A stretch of 64,000 nt of DNA, from assembly GCF_002777975.1 (NCBI RefSeq), contig NZ_NGVS01000004.1, positions 186,001 to 250,000 of the forward strand, written 5' to 3'. Source of the DNA: Shewanella carassii. GTDB taxonomy: Bacteria; Pseudomonadota; Gammaproteobacteria; Enterobacterales; Shewanellaceae. Shown one piece after another: positions 9,819-18,590 of the stretch. The position numbers were made by a program, and so were the translations under genes. Below the pieces are notes generated by a model, which did no database searches, was not told where the DNA came from, and saw only the letters and a list, made by a program, of their open reading frames with translations. Numbering within the stretch: the stretch's first letter is position 1; every line of letters begins with the position of its first letter.

Positions 9819-10271
9819 ATGAAAAAATACTTATTGATGTTAGCCGCCACTGCGGCGCTTAGCGCTACAGCGGTTCAGGCCCACAACTTTGAAAACAGTG
9901 ATGATGCCATCCAGTACCGTCAGTCTGGTTTCAGTCTGCTGGCCTATAACTTTGGAGATATCGGTGCCATGCTCAAAGGCAAGAAAGACTTTGACGCCGA
10001 TGTTGCAGCCATGCGCGCAGCCAATGTGGCCGCTCTGGCGAAACTGCCACTGGAAGGCTTTATCGATGGTTCTGACAAGGGTGATACTGAAGCCCTAGCC
10101 AAGATTTGGGCCGACAAGGCTGACTTTGAAGCCAAGTTCAAAGAACTGCAAACCAATGCTGATGCCCTGGCTGTTGCTGCCAAGAGTGGCGACAAGAATG
10201 AGCTGAAAAAAGCCTTCGGCGCCGTTGGCAAGAGCTGCAAAGGCTGCCACGACGTATACAAGAAAGACTAA
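9819..10271 (+). CDS. Cytochrome c' (cytochrome c556 family)
   Basis: Periplasmic mono-haem c-type cytochrome; family members bind NO or act in electron transfer. The 150-residue precursor starts at MKKYLLMLAATAALSA, a signal peptide cut near AVQA-HNF. The single haem site CKGCH lies at about 140-144, close to the C-terminus as expected of the four-helix-bundle class. I prefer the ATG at 9819 to the upstream in-frame GTG at 9807 because it begins the signal sequence cleanly. Convergent with the cytochrome b561 gene, a possible membrane electron donor. Confidence 0.93.
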   Translation: MKKYLLMLAATAALSATAVQAHNFENSDDAIQYRQSGFSLLAYNFGDIGAMLKGKKDFDADVAAMRAANVAALAKLPLEGFIDGSDKGDTEALAKIWADKADFEAKFKELQTNADALAVAAKSGDKNELKKAFGAVGKSCKGCHDVYKKD

Positions 10272-10289
10272 TCTCTTTCGGCGATTCCA

Positions 10290-10322
10290 TTAAAAAAGCC
10301 TGCATCAAGCAGGCTTTTTTAA
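10290..10322. terminator. Bidirectional terminator between cytochrome genes
   Basis: 14-bp stem TTAAAAAAGCCTGC / GCAGGCTTTTTTAA with a 5-nt loop. T-rich on both strands, it serves both convergent genes. Confidence 0.9.
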
Positions 10323-10333
10323 TGTTTCAAAGC

Positions 10334-11011
10334 TTACAGCATGCCGATCACGGGCATCATCAAAAAGTGCACCACAGGCACGGCAACCACCAACAAAAGC
10401 ACCAGTGCCAACATCAGAGACGCAAATCTGGGCTGCTGTGCATCTGCAGCTGGTAAGCGCTTATAGCCACTGAACATGGCCCCCACCAGCTTTTCACCTT
10501 TGAAGCGGTGCAACAAGACGGCGGCCACATGAATACCGGCAAGGATCAATAAAAGATCGAAATTCTTCTTGTGTAACCAGGTAAACCAACTGGCGGTTTC
10601 ACCGCTGACATAGGAGACCAAGGGACCTTCGGTAAATATCTCATCTGTGGCAAACAAACCCGACATCAATTGCAGACTGATGATGATCAGCAATAGCACC
10701 ACCATATAACCCCCAAGAGGGTTATGCCCTAAAGAATGAGGAGCCTGCTTGGCCCGCATCTTGGCAAGATAATCCAATGCCTTGCGGGGATGACGAACAA
10801 AATGACTGAAACGAGCCGTATCACTGCCAATAAAGCCCCAGATAAGCCGCACCACCAGCAAGATCATCAAACAATAGGCGAATAACTGGTGATAACTCAT
10901 CTCCCCCTGATCGGCACTCCACCATAACCCGGCCAGGAGCAGCAGCATGCCCCAATGAAACACCCGCACAGGTATATCCCAGACCTTCACTTTAACTTCG
11001 TTGTTATTCAT
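10334..11011 (-). CDS. Cytochrome b561-type membrane protein
   Basis: Di-haem b-type membrane cytochrome of the Ni/Fe-hydrogenase b-subunit / b561 superfamily, 225 residues. The start MNNNEVKVKVWDIPVRVFHW at 11011 is chosen because AGGAAG lies 7 nt upstream; a longer in-frame start at 11077 lacks such a site. Four membrane helices carry candidate haem His residues (RVFHWG, the HH-type segment around ASWFTWLHKK, and AGIHVAAVLLHRF). A fifth hydrophobic segment closes the protein. Probably passes electrons between the quinone pool and a soluble cytochrome; the neighbouring cytochrome c' is a plausible partner. Confidence 0.88.
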   Translation of the reverse strand: MNNNEVKVKVWDIPVRVFHWGMLLLLAGLWWSADQGEMSYHQLFAYCLMILLVVRLIWGFIGSDTARFSHFVRHPRKALDYLAKMRAKQAPHSLGHNPLGGYMVVLLLIIISLQLMSGLFATDEIFTEGPLVSYVSGETASWFTWLHKKNFDLLLILAGIHVAAVLLHRFKGEKLVGAMFSGYKRLPAADAQQPRFASLMLALVLLLVVAVPVVHFLMMPVIGML

Positions 11012-11324
11012 AAAGTACTTCCTGTTATCACCCGTTTTGGCCCGAACGGCATAAGGGTAAAGAGTTGTAGATGACAAGCATGATGATATTTAAAGCGACG
11101 GGGGGAGGCAATCGGAAAGGAGTAACGAACAATTTATTCCATCGAATATGACCCTTTATTGACAAGGGTTCAAGGCTTTTTAGGGCAAAATAATCCAAAC
11201 TTGTCTAAGTGATCAAATAAGTGACAAACGCTCTCTGACTTGCCACAAACATTGATCCAGATCACATTTTTAAGTCTGGGGATTGTTAATCTGAAACCAA
11301 GGAAGCAACAGAGGGTTTGACAAT
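11012..11324. other. Divergent intergenic region, b561 / raiA
   Basis: No gene. Besides the CRP-like site listed separately, I see only AT-rich sequence and no obvious promoter for either gene. Confidence 0.4.
11248..11269. promoter_or_regulatory. CRP/FNR-like site upstream of raiA
   Basis: A 22-bp element containing TTGATCCAGATCACATTT matches the CRP consensus palindrome at 18 of 22 positions by eye; its TTGAT-N4-ATCA core also resembles an FNR/EtrA box. It lies 56 bp before the raiA start. Control by carbon or anaerobiosis is inferred. Confidence 0.5.
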
Positions 11325-11678
11325 ATGCTAAAGATCACCAGCAAGCAATTTGAAGTCACAGCTGCCATCCGTGAACGTGTTGAGAGCCGCCTTGCCAAAC
11401 TGGACCGTTACGATACCCAGCTGATTAATCCCCATGTCATCATCCTCACAGAAGGGCCACTCTTTAAAATAGAAGCATCAATTAAACTGGCCAACGGACA
11501 ACTTTTTGCCCAGGCGAAACATGAAAACCTCTACGCAGCCATAAATGCAATGGGACAAAAGCTGGAAAAACAGCTCAATCGCCTGACCCACAAGCCCGCA
11601 GCTCAGCGTGGTGCCTTGGAAACCGAAGCCACCGAACCTGAGTTCGAATATGATTATAAGGAGGATTACGCAGCTTGA
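11325..11678 (+). CDS. raiA: Ribosome-associated inhibitor / hibernation factor
   Basis: Binds the 30S decoding region in stationary phase or cold and silences 70S ribosomes. 117 residues: HPF/RaiA fold with MLKITSKQFEVTAAIRERV at the N-terminus and an acidic tail (EATEPEFEYDYKEDY). The short length and tail fit RaiA rather than long HPF. Its position next to pheA matches E. coli raiA-pheL-pheA. GAGGG precedes the ATG. Confidence 0.9.
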   Translation: MLKITSKQFEVTAAIRERVESRLAKLDRYDTQLINPHVIILTEGPLFKIEASIKLANGQLFAQAKHENLYAAINAMGQKLEKQLNRLTHKPAAQRGALETEATEPEFEYDYKEDYAA

Positions 11679-11699
11679 TATTTCAATCTCCCACTAACC

Positions 11700-11722
11700 A
11701 GCGCACCTCCGGGTGCGCTTTT
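11700..11722 (+). terminator. raiA terminator
   Basis: Stem AGCGCACC / GGTGCGCT with loop TCCG, followed by TTT. It separates raiA from the pheL promoter. Confidence 0.85.
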
Positions 11723-11748
11723 CATTGCTGAACCCAAAGATTTTTTGA

Positions 11749-11777
11749 TTGACAGCCCAAGGGGATAGTTTTAGCTT
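11749..11777 (+). promoter_or_regulatory. Candidate pheLA promoter
   Basis: Perfect -35 TTGACA (11749-11754), 17-bp spacer, weak -10 TAGCTT (11772-11777). The pheL ATG is only 8 bp further on. Confidence 0.5.
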
Positions 11778-11784
11778 AAATGCC

Positions 11785-11850
11785 ATGAAATACCCTAATC
11801 GCTCGTTTTTTATTTTCTTTTTTACACCTCATTCCCGGAGGCGGCCCTGA
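11785..11850 (+). CDS. pheL: pheA leader peptide
   Basis: A 21-residue peptide with five Phe codons in a six-codon block (Phe-Phe-Ile-Phe-Phe-Phe), read from 11785 to the TGA at 11848. Comparable with E. coli PheL. It sits between a promoter candidate and a terminator hairpin in front of pheA, so ribosome stalling at Phe codons should control read-through. No Shine-Dalgarno sequence is visible. Confidence 0.9.
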   Translation: MKYPNRSFFIFFFTPHSRRRP

Positions 11851-11877
11851 CGTGTAAAAACGAAAATGAAAATTGCC

Positions 11878-11904
11878 AAGCCTCCCACCCGGGAGGCTTT
11901 TTTG
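11878..11904 (+). terminator. pheA attenuator terminator
   Basis: Stem AAGCCTCCC / GGGAGGCTT with loop ACCC and a run of six T. A GGAGGC in the end of pheL (about 11837-11842) can pair with GCCTCC of this stem, giving an antiterminator. Confidence 0.9.
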
Positions 11905-11944
11905 TCTGTATCATGCACTGAGTATTACTGGTTTAGAGGTCAGA

Positions 11945-13900
11945 ATGAACAAAGTACCATCGCTGGAGCGAATAAGGGATGACATCACCACACTGGACAG
12001 GGATCTGCTGGCGCTGTTGGCCAAACGCCGGCAACTCAGCCTGGAAGTCGCCCGCAGCAAAGAGGTGGACATTCGCCCTATCCGTGATACCCAGAGAGAA
12101 AAAGAACTCTTGGCAAGGCTGGTTCGCCAAGGGCGGGAACAGGGGCTGGATGCCCACTATGTCATCAGTCTGTACCAGGCCATTATTGAAGATTCTGTAC
12201 TGAACCAGCAGGCCTACCTCCAGGGTAGAGCCAATCCCGAAACCCAGAAACAGCAATACTGCATCGCCTATTTGGGCGCCAGAGGTTCATATTCCTACCT
12301 GGCCGCCAGCCGCTACTGTCAACGCCGTCAGGTAGAGATGCAGGATCTGGGTTGCCAGAACTTCGATGATATAGTGCAGGCCGTCGAGTCCGGCCATGCC
12401 GACTATGGTTTTCTGCCGATAGAGAACACCTCATCCGGCTCCATCAACGAAGTCTACGATGTGTTGCAGCACACCAGCCTGGCTATTGTGGGTGAAACCA
12501 CCATAGAAGTGGGCCACTGTCTGCTGGCCAAAGCGGGAAGCAAACTTGCGGATATCAAAACCGTCTACGCCCACCCCCAACCCATCAGCCAATGTAGCCG
12601 CTACCTGAGCCGCCATCCCGACTTTCGTCTGGAATATTGTGCCAGCAGCGCCGAAGCAATGGAAAAAGTTCTCCAGGGCGATAACACTGTGGCCGCTATC
12701 GGCTCCAGTGAAGGCGGCGCCCTCTACCAGTTGGAACCTCTGGAGCAGGAACTGGCCAATCAAAAAATCAACCAGAGCCGCTTTATCGTAGTGGCCCGCA
12801 AGGCGATAGAAGTGCCGGAGCAACTGCCGGCCAAGACCACTCTGATTATGGCAACCGGTCAGAAGCCTGGCGCCTTGGTGGAAGCCTTGCTGATCCTTAA
12901 AGATCACAACCTCAATATGAGTAAGCTGGAGTCACGCCCTATCCCGGGCACGCCTTGGGAAGAGATGTTTTATCTGGATGTCGATGCCAATCTGGCATCC
13001 ATAGCTATGCAGCAAGCACTTGCCGAGCTTGAGCGGCTCACCCGCTTTATCAAGGTACTTGGCTGTTACCCTTGTGAGACGGTCGAGCCAACCCAGCTGA
13101 GTCACAGCCAACTGTTGATTGAACCTGAGAGTTCCAGGCAGGACAGCGCCAAACCGTCACCCCAGAGACATTCCCGCCACTATAAACCGGCAAGCACAGA
13201 AATTAGTTGCGGTCAGCTCAAACTGGGGCAAGGCCAGTTCGCCGCCTTGGCGCAACTGAACCTCCCCATAGATGCAGCCAGCTTTGCGCCAAGCGCCAAG
13301 GCCCTCAGGGAAGCGGGATTTCAGGGCGTGGTTCTCAGCACGCTGACGCGCCAACCCAATGCCAAACAGCAACTGCCCAAATTGCAGAGCCTGTTAAACC
13401 AAGCCGGGCTGCAGAGCATTGTTACCTTGGAGCATGCAGAAGATCTGGCTCTGGCCCAGACCGCGGCCGACATGCTGCTGCTCAGCGGCAAACAGATGTA
13501 CAACACAGAGCTGCTCAACGCGCTTGGTGGACAGAACCTGCCGGTAATATTGGAGCGTAATCCCATGGCCAGCCAACAGGATTGGCTGACCAGCGCCGAT
13601 ACTCTGCTCGCCGGTGGGAATCAGCAGTTAATCCTTTGTGATGCGGGGGTCAGTGGATTGAATCAACCAGAACAACTTATGTTGGATCTCGCCGCCCTGG
13701 TGGAACTAAAAACCCAGAGCCACCTGCCGCTATTGGTAAATCCAAGTCTGTGCCTCAACCCAAGCAGCAGTGAGCAAACACTGACTGCTCAGGCCTTGGC
13801 TATCAAGGCGTTGGGCGTAGATGGTTTAATCATCGCAGCCGATGTCCGTCATCCACAGCAACATGCAGGCTTAATCGCCAAGCTGTATCAGACAGCCTGA
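11945..13900 (+). CDS. pheA: Chorismate mutase / prephenate dehydratase with C-terminal DAHP-synthase-like domain
   Basis: Converts chorismate to phenylpyruvate for phenylalanine synthesis. The start is ATG 11945 (GAGGT upstream); an in-frame extension back to 11873 runs through the attenuator and is rejected. Of 651 residues (E. coli 386), 1-95 are AroQ chorismate mutase. Residues 105-285 are dehydratase, with IENTSSGSINEVYD and NQSRF (Ser278 where E. coli has Thr278). Residues 297-385 are an ACT domain with GALVEAL and ESRP, the Phe-binding motifs. A linker leads to 417-651, which resembles class I-beta DAHP synthase (SHLPLLVNP, GNQQLILC) but lacks the catalytic Lys, His and Glu. That domain is probably regulatory or structural. 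The gene overlaps the convergent antiporter gene by 13 bp. Confidence 0.95.
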   Translation: MNKVPSLERIRDDITTLDRDLLALLAKRRQLSLEVARSKEVDIRPIRDTQREKELLARLVRQGREQGLDAHYVISLYQAIIEDSVLNQQAYLQGRANPETQKQQYCIAYLGARGSYSYLAASRYCQRRQVEMQDLGCQNFDDIVQAVESGHADYGFLPIENTSSGSINEVYDVLQHTSLAIVGETTIEVGHCLLAKAGSKLADIKTVYAHPQPISQCSRYLSRHPDFRLEYCASSAEAMEKVLQGDNTVAAIGSSEGGALYQLEPLEQELANQKINQSRFIVVARKAIEVPEQLPAKTTLIMATGQKPGALVEALLILKDHNLNMSKLESRPIPGTPWEEMFYLDVDANLASIAMQQALAELERLTRFIKVLGCYPCETVEPTQLSHSQLLIEPESSRQDSAKPSPQRHSRHYKPASTEISCGQLKLGQGQFAALAQLNLPIDAASFAPSAKALREAGFQGVVLSTLTRQPNAKQQLPKLQSLLNQAGLQSIVTLEHAEDLALAQTAADMLLLSGKQMYNTELLNALGGQNLPVILERNPMASQQDWLTSADTLLAGGNQQLILCDAGVSGLNQPEQLMLDLAALVELKTQSHLPLLVNPSLCLNPSSSEQTLTAQALAIKALGVDGLIIAADVRHPQQHAGLIAKLYQTA

Positions 13901-15189
13901 GTCGATTCGGCAGCGGCTTTACCGGCCTCTGCCGCCTCGCGGCTGCGGCGGATCAAACGGGAAACCGTTGAGCCCTGCACCATGATAGAAAAGACCACCA
14001 CAGCATAGGTCATTACCAGCAAGAGATCCCTGAGCTCCAGCTCGGGGGTCAGCACTATCCCCGCCGGAATACTCATGGCCATAGCCAGCGCCAGGCCGCC
14101 CTTGAGCCCGCCCCAGATCAGGATCCCCTCCGCGCCTTGGCTGTATTGCCGCATACGCCGGAACCCCAGATAAGGTAAGTACACGCTGACACATCTTGCC
14201 AACAACACCACAGGGATACTCAGCAGCACAAACCACCAGAGTTGCATATCCAGATGGGTCAACAGCAGCAGGAGCCCCAATAGCAGGAACAAGAGCGAAT
14301 TGAAGAAGTGCTCAAGCAGGGCCCAGAACCTTTGCAGCAATATTCTCCCCGTGACCCCAAAGCATTTTGGCACGGTGAAATTCCCCAGCACGATTCCTGC
14401 GGCCACCATGGCCAGAGGGCCGGACACCGAGAGCTTTTCTGCCATCACATAACCTGCGGTCGGCACCACCAGAGTAATCAAGAGTCTCTGGGTTTCTTCA
14501 TCCGTGAGTTTCATCAATTGATGCAGCGCAAAGGCCAGCGCCAGGCCATAGGCAATGCCACCAACGGCCTCATGGAAAAACAGCGCGCCGACATCGGCCA
14601 GGCTCAGAGCCTCAGCGGAAAAAGCCAGCTGCGAGACAGCAACAAACAGCACCAGGCCAATGCCATCATTGAACAGCGACTCACCCTCAACCTGAATCGC
14701 AATATCCTCAGGCGCGCCGAGTTTTTTCAAGATGGCCAAAACCGCTATCGGATCGGTTGGTGATATTAAGGCCCCGAACAACAGGCAGTAACTCCAGGGC
14801 AGCACCAGCCCCAGCAGCGGCATCAAATAGAAACAAAGCGCCGCCACTGTCAGAGTGGAAATCACAGTACCAAGCAGAGCCAGACAGAGAATTTCCCATT
14901 TCTGGCTTGCCAGCACCTTGAGCCTTATCTGCAGCGCACCGGCAAAGAGCAGAAAACCCAACATACCGTTCAGCAGCAGCGCCTGAAAGTCGAGGCGCTG
15001 CAATACCGAAATGGTTTTGATATGGATATCCAGCTCAAACAACTTACCCACCACCAGGATAATCAGGCTAAGGAGCATGGCCAGGCCTGTGATGGCTATG
15101 GTTTCTTGCAGTGAGTGAAAACGGCTGGATAACAGCGAGATAATCAGTGCCAGCGCCGCCAGCACACAGAAGAGTTGATAGTCCGTCAT
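13888..15189 (-). CDS. CPA1-family Na+/H+ antiporter (NhaP type)
   Basis: Inner-membrane cation/proton exchanger. 433 residues with about 12 hydrophobic segments. Conserved CPA1 motifs: SPTDPIAVLAIL and VEGESLFNDGIGLVLF carry the transport aspartates, and IWGGLKGGLALAMAMSIP is present near residue 350. The hydrophilic tail is short, so there is no large regulatory domain. Ion specificity cannot be read from the sequence. The 3' end overlaps pheA on the opposite strand. Confidence 0.9.
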   Translation of the reverse strand: MTDYQLFCVLAALALIISLLSSRFHSLQETIAITGLAMLLSLIILVVGKLFELDIHIKTISVLQRLDFQALLLNGMLGFLLFAGALQIRLKVLASQKWEILCLALLGTVISTLTVAALCFYLMPLLGLVLPWSYCLLFGALISPTDPIAVLAILKKLGAPEDIAIQVEGESLFNDGIGLVLFVAVSQLAFSAEALSLADVGALFFHEAVGGIAYGLALAFALHQLMKLTDEETQRLLITLVVPTAGYVMAEKLSVSGPLAMVAAGIVLGNFTVPKCFGVTGRILLQRFWALLEHFFNSLLFLLLGLLLLLTHLDMQLWWFVLLSIPVVLLARCVSVYLPYLGFRRMRQYSQGAEGILIWGGLKGGLALAMAMSIPAGIVLTPELELRDLLLVMTYAVVVFSIMVQGSTVSRLIRRSREAAEAGKAAAESTQAV

Positions 15190-15235
15190 ATTTCCTTGCG
15201 ATCAGGCTGACCGCTTCCCTGGTAGCAGACAAGAG

Positions 15236-15571
15236 CTACATGGCTTGTCCATCTGTGAGGCTGAGCCAGCCCTTGAAGATCCGGTAACTGAACCAGATAA
15301 CCCCCAGGGCGCACAAGCTGAGGCTGAGCCACAGCGGATTGACCCAGTAGCCCATAGCCAGTAGCAGTGCCAAACCCATAATACTGCGCCTTTGCCAGCG
15401 CAAGTGAGAGCCCAGCAGCGACAGAGGTGCAACCTGCCTTTGGCTTAAGTTAATCAACAGGCTCAGGATCACAGGCAGGAAAAACAACGGAAAGGCACAC
15501 ATAAGCGCATATAAAAAATGGCCCATGCTGCGATCTTCACTGGCAAATGCTTCTGAGGGTAAGCTGGTCAT
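15236..15571 (-). CDS. Small membrane protein, DUF4870-like
   Basis: 111 residues with three hydrophobic segments (about 18-40, 64-80, 81-98) and the pattern SHLRWQRRSI after the first. This recalls the SHFRWQ-type motif of DUF4870/Tic20-like membrane proteins. Function unknown. Same strand as the antiporter and 46 bp upstream of it, so possibly cotranscribed. Confidence 0.65.
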   Translation of the reverse strand: MTSLPSEAFASEDRSMGHFLYALMCAFPLFFLPVILSLLINLSQRQVAPLSLLGSHLRWQRRSIMGLALLLAMGYWVNPLWLSLSLCALGVIWFSYRIFKGWLSLTDGQAM

Positions 15572-15670
15572 AGTCTGTCTCCGGCCAACATCTGGAATGC
15601 AGGGCCCAAAGCTCTTGCCCTGCTTTAACCATACTGTGAGATCGCCACTTCTGCAATGCCGGAAACAGAA

Positions 15671-16768
15671 TTAGAAGGGGCCGGTTTCCAGTTGAATATC
15701 ACTCTTCACCCGGCTGGAGCACGCCAGCACCATACCTGAGTCAATCTCATCCCGACTGAGCGTCTGCTGGCTGCTGCTTTCCACCTCACCGGAGACAACC
15801 CGGCACTTACAGGAGCCACAAACGCCGCTGCGACAGGCGGCAATAATGGGCAAACCTTCAGACTCCAACGCTTCGAGTAGGGTCTGCTCGCCATTGATGC
15901 TGAGCTCAAGGCCGGCAACACTCAAGCGGTAATTAACCGAACCGTCACCCGCGGGCGCCGAGGTATTTTCAGCAAAGCTTTCCTTGTGAAAACGCGTCAT
16001 ATCGAAATCTGCTTGCGCCAGCATCTGCTCTGTGGCCGTCATATAAGCCTCAGGGCCACAGACATACACAGTGCGCTGGCGATAATCCGGCACCAGTTGC
16101 TCCAGTGCCGCCAAGCTCAAGCGTCCCGGTAACATAGGGCACTCGGCAAGATCCCCGGAAACTGAGGCAGTCTCACTTCCCTGCTCCAGCAGATAGCCCA
16201 GCTTAAAGTTATCGTGACGGCTGGCCATGGCCCGCAAACTGTCTCGGAAGATGAGATCCTGCTCGCTTCTGGCACTGTGAATAAAAGCGATATCGCTGTC
16301 AAGATAGCTGTCGGTCAGAAAACGACTCATGGAAAACATCGGCGTAATGCCACAACCGGCGCTTAAAAACAGATAGCGCTCGGCCGGTATATCGATAAGG
16401 TTAAACTGGCCGTAAGGCCCTGAAGCCATCAGGCTGTGACCCGGCTTAAGATTATCAATAAGGTAGTTGGAAATTTTGCCGCCCTCGACCCTCTTGATGG
16501 TCAGCATCAATGAGTTGGGCCGAGATGGCGAAGAGGAGATGGTATAACAGCGGCGATACTCCTCACCGGCAATCTCCAATTGCAATGCCAAAAACTGCCC
16601 GGGCTTGAAATGAAAAGACAGCGGCTGGGCTGCTTTAAAACGAAAACTCACCACATCCGGGGTTTCCTGCCAGCGGGCGACACAAATGAGCCGCAGCTCT
16701 CCGGGAACCCATTGACCAGCCTGATATTGACTGATTGCCGGCGAAACTTGTAATGGATTGAGTGTCAT
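15671..16768 (-). CDS. hcr: Hybrid-cluster protein reductase (NADH oxidoreductase)
   Basis: Passes electrons from NADH to Hcp. 365 residues from ATG 16768 (GAGGGAG 5 nt upstream; the longer frame to 16816 is rejected). FAD-binding domain about 30-130 (RRCYTISSSPSRPN), NAD-binding domain about 135-255 (FLSAGCGITPMFSM, VYVCGPEAYM), and a C-terminal plant-type 2Fe-2S domain with CRSGVCGSCKC and a fourth Cys in LACSS. Follows hcp by 69 bp in the same operon. Confidence 0.93.
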   Translation of the reverse strand: MTLNPLQVSPAISQYQAGQWVPGELRLICVARWQETPDVVSFRFKAAQPLSFHFKPGQFLALQLEIAGEEYRRCYTISSSPSRPNSLMLTIKRVEGGKISNYLIDNLKPGHSLMASGPYGQFNLIDIPAERYLFLSAGCGITPMFSMSRFLTDSYLDSDIAFIHSARSEQDLIFRDSLRAMASRHDNFKLGYLLEQGSETASVSGDLAECPMLPGRLSLAALEQLVPDYRQRTVYVCGPEAYMTATEQMLAQADFDMTRFHKESFAENTSAPAGDGSVNYRLSVAGLELSINGEQTLLEALESEGLPIIAACRSGVCGSCKCRVVSGEVESSSQQTLSRDEIDSGMVLACSSRVKSDIQLETGPF

Positions 16769-16837
16769 CGAAACTCCCTCTACAGAGAAAGAAATGGCCG
16801 GCATGCCTACTGGCATCCCGGCCTCAAGAAATACGCA

Positions 16838-18499
16838 TCAAGCGGCGCCGAGAATCGCCTCCAGGTCTTCCTCAACCGTGCCAACATTGCGCAGGCCGAA
16901 CTTATCTTCCAGTACCTTCAGCAAATTGGCGGTCAGGAAGGCCGGAGGGGTTGGGCCGGTACGTATGTTCTTCACTCCCAGTGACAGCAAGGTCAACAGG
17001 ACCACTATCGCTTTCTGCTCAAACCAGGACAGCACCAAACTCAGCGGCAGTTCGTTGATATCACACTCAAATACCTCGGACAGTGCCAACGCCAGCTGGA
17101 TCGCCGAGTAGGCGTCGTTACACTGGCCGATATCCAGCAATCTGGGGATACCGTTGATATCACCGAATTCGAGCTTGTTGAACTTGTACTTGCCACAGCC
17201 CAGGGTCAGGATCAGGCTGTCTTTGGGGGCCGCCTTGGCAAGTTCGGTGAAGTAACTGCGCTCAGCCTTGTCACCATCACAGCCGCCAATCAGGAAGAAG
17301 TGACGAATATTGCCGTTCTTGACGTTTTCAACCACGGCAGGCGCCGCGTTCATCAAAGCGTTGCGGGCGAAACCTATGGTGATCATATGGGGGATCTCAT
17401 CATAGGCAAAGCCTTCAAGCGCCAGTGCCTTGTCGATAACAGCACTGAAATCATCGCCGGTCAGGTGAGTCACGCCCGGCCAACCAACGATACTGCGAGT
17501 AAAGATGCGGTCGGCATACTGACCGACATTGGGATCGATAATGCAGTTGGAGGTCATCACCACGGCGCCGGGGAAGTTGGCAAATTCCTTCTGTTGATTT
17601 TGCCAGGCGCTGCCGTAGTTCCCCACCAGATGCGGGTATTTCTTCAGTTCGGGATAAGCCAGCGCCGGCAACATCTCACCATGGGTATAGACATTGATGC
17701 CCTTGCCTTCAGTCTGTTGCAGGATGAGCTCGAGATCTTTCATATCGTGGCCCGAAACCAGGATTGCCTTGCCCTTCACCGGCTTGGTGTTGACCTGAGT
17801 CGGCTCTGGATGACCAAAGGCTGCGGTTTCACCGGCATCGAGCATAGCCATCACAGAATAGTTGAGCTGACCTATCTCCATCGCGGTGGCAAACAGCTTG
17901 TCAGCATCTGTGCTATCGGTCGCCAGAAAGGCCATGATCTCGTGAAAACGACCGGCCACTTCGCTGCTGGTCTGATCCAGAACCCGGGCGTGTTCCATAT
18001 AGGCAGCCGCCCCTTTCAGGCCGTAGAGGCACAGGAGTCGCAGACCGAGAATATCTTCATTGAGGTCATCACCGCGGTTGGGCGCAGCCACTTTGGCCTG
18101 CTGTAACAGCTCGGCCTTGGATGCCCCCAGCAGCAGAGTCGCCGCGGCGGACATAGGCTCGGGAGTCACGCCCCTTTGTTCGCAAAGCTCCAGATAGCGC
18201 TGCTTTAGCTGGTCTCGCAAGCGAGCGGCTTCCTTTGCATATTCGGTAATCCGCTCGTCGTCGAAGTTGACATTGGTCAGAGTGGCGAAAAATGCCTTGG
18301 GCACAAAGGTATCAACTTGCGGATCGATAACCTCAAACTCCCGGAGTTTGACGGCATAGGCGGACAGCCCCTGCAACATGTAAATCAACAGATCTTGCAG
18401 ATCCGAGGTCGCGGCCAATTTACCGCACATCCCCTGGGCATAGCTGCAGCCATTACCGGCCGGGGTTCGAATGGTTTGCTCACACTGAATACAAAACAC
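16838..18499 (-). CDS. hcp: Hybrid-cluster protein (hydroxylamine reductase / NO reductase)
   Basis: Reduces NO (and hydroxylamine) at a hybrid Fe-S-O cluster, protecting against nitrosative stress under anaerobiosis. 553 residues (E. coli 550). The N-terminal cysteines CIQCEQ, followed by Cys18 and Cys25, fit the class II arrangement. The hybrid-cluster Cys residues appear later in [27 protein letters not shown] and LTLGCGKYK. The start is GTG with AAAGGAG. An NsrR-like palindrome overlaps the region directly upstream. Confidence 0.96.
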   Translation of the reverse strand: MFCIQCEQTIRTPAGNGCSYAQGMCGKLAATSDLQDLLIYMLQGLSAYAVKLREFEVIDPQVDTFVPKAFFATLTNVNFDDERITEYAKEAARLRDQLKQRYLELCEQRGVTPEPMSAAATLLLGASKAELLQQAKVAAPNRGDDLNEDILGLRLLCLYGLKGAAAYMEHARVLDQTSSEVAGRFHEIMAFLATDSTDADKLFATAMEIGQLNYSVMAMLDAGETAAFGHPEPTQVNTKPVKGKAILVSGHDMKDLELILQQTEGKGINVYTHGEMLPALAYPELKKYPHLVGNYGSAWQNQQKEFANFPGAVVMTSNCIIDPNVGQYADRIFTRSIVGWPGVTHLTGDDFSAVIDKALALEGFAYDEIPHMITIGFARNALMNAAPAVVENVKNGNIRHFFLIGGCDGDKAERSYFTELAKAAPKDSLILTLGCGKYKFNKLEFGDINGIPRLLDIGQCNDAYSAIQLALALSEVFECDINELPLSLVLSWFEQKAIVVLLTLLSLGVKNIRTGPTPPAFLTANLLKVLEDKFGLRNVGTVEEDLEAILGAA

Positions 18500-18517
18500 G
18501 GCATATCTCCTTTAATC

Positions 18518-18534
18518 ATGCTTTATTTTTGCAT
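18518..18534. promoter_or_regulatory. NsrR-like operator upstream of hcp-hcr
   Basis: ATGCTTTATTTTTGCAT (plus strand) has ATGC/GCAT arms at the 17-bp spacing of NsrR sites (consensus ATGYATTT-N-AAATRCAT). It lies 19 bp upstream of hcp, as expected for NO-relieved repression. Inner bases depart from the consensus. Confidence 0.6.
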
Positions 18535-18590
18535 GTTTTAAATCAGTGTACTCTTTCATCGTTCAGACGAAAGAACGTGAGTCATAAAGC

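Noticed and set aside
11873..11944. N-terminal extension of pheA
   Set aside because: It would translate the attenuator hairpin; the ATG at 11945 has a ribosome site and matches the family N-terminus.
15599..15623. Inverted repeat GCAGGGC/GCCCTGC downstream of hcr
   Set aside because: 11-nt loop and no T tract in the direction of transcription.
17300..18106. 268-codon open frame antisense to hcp
   Set aside because: The plus-strand frame mirrors conserved Hcp sequence and shows no family features.
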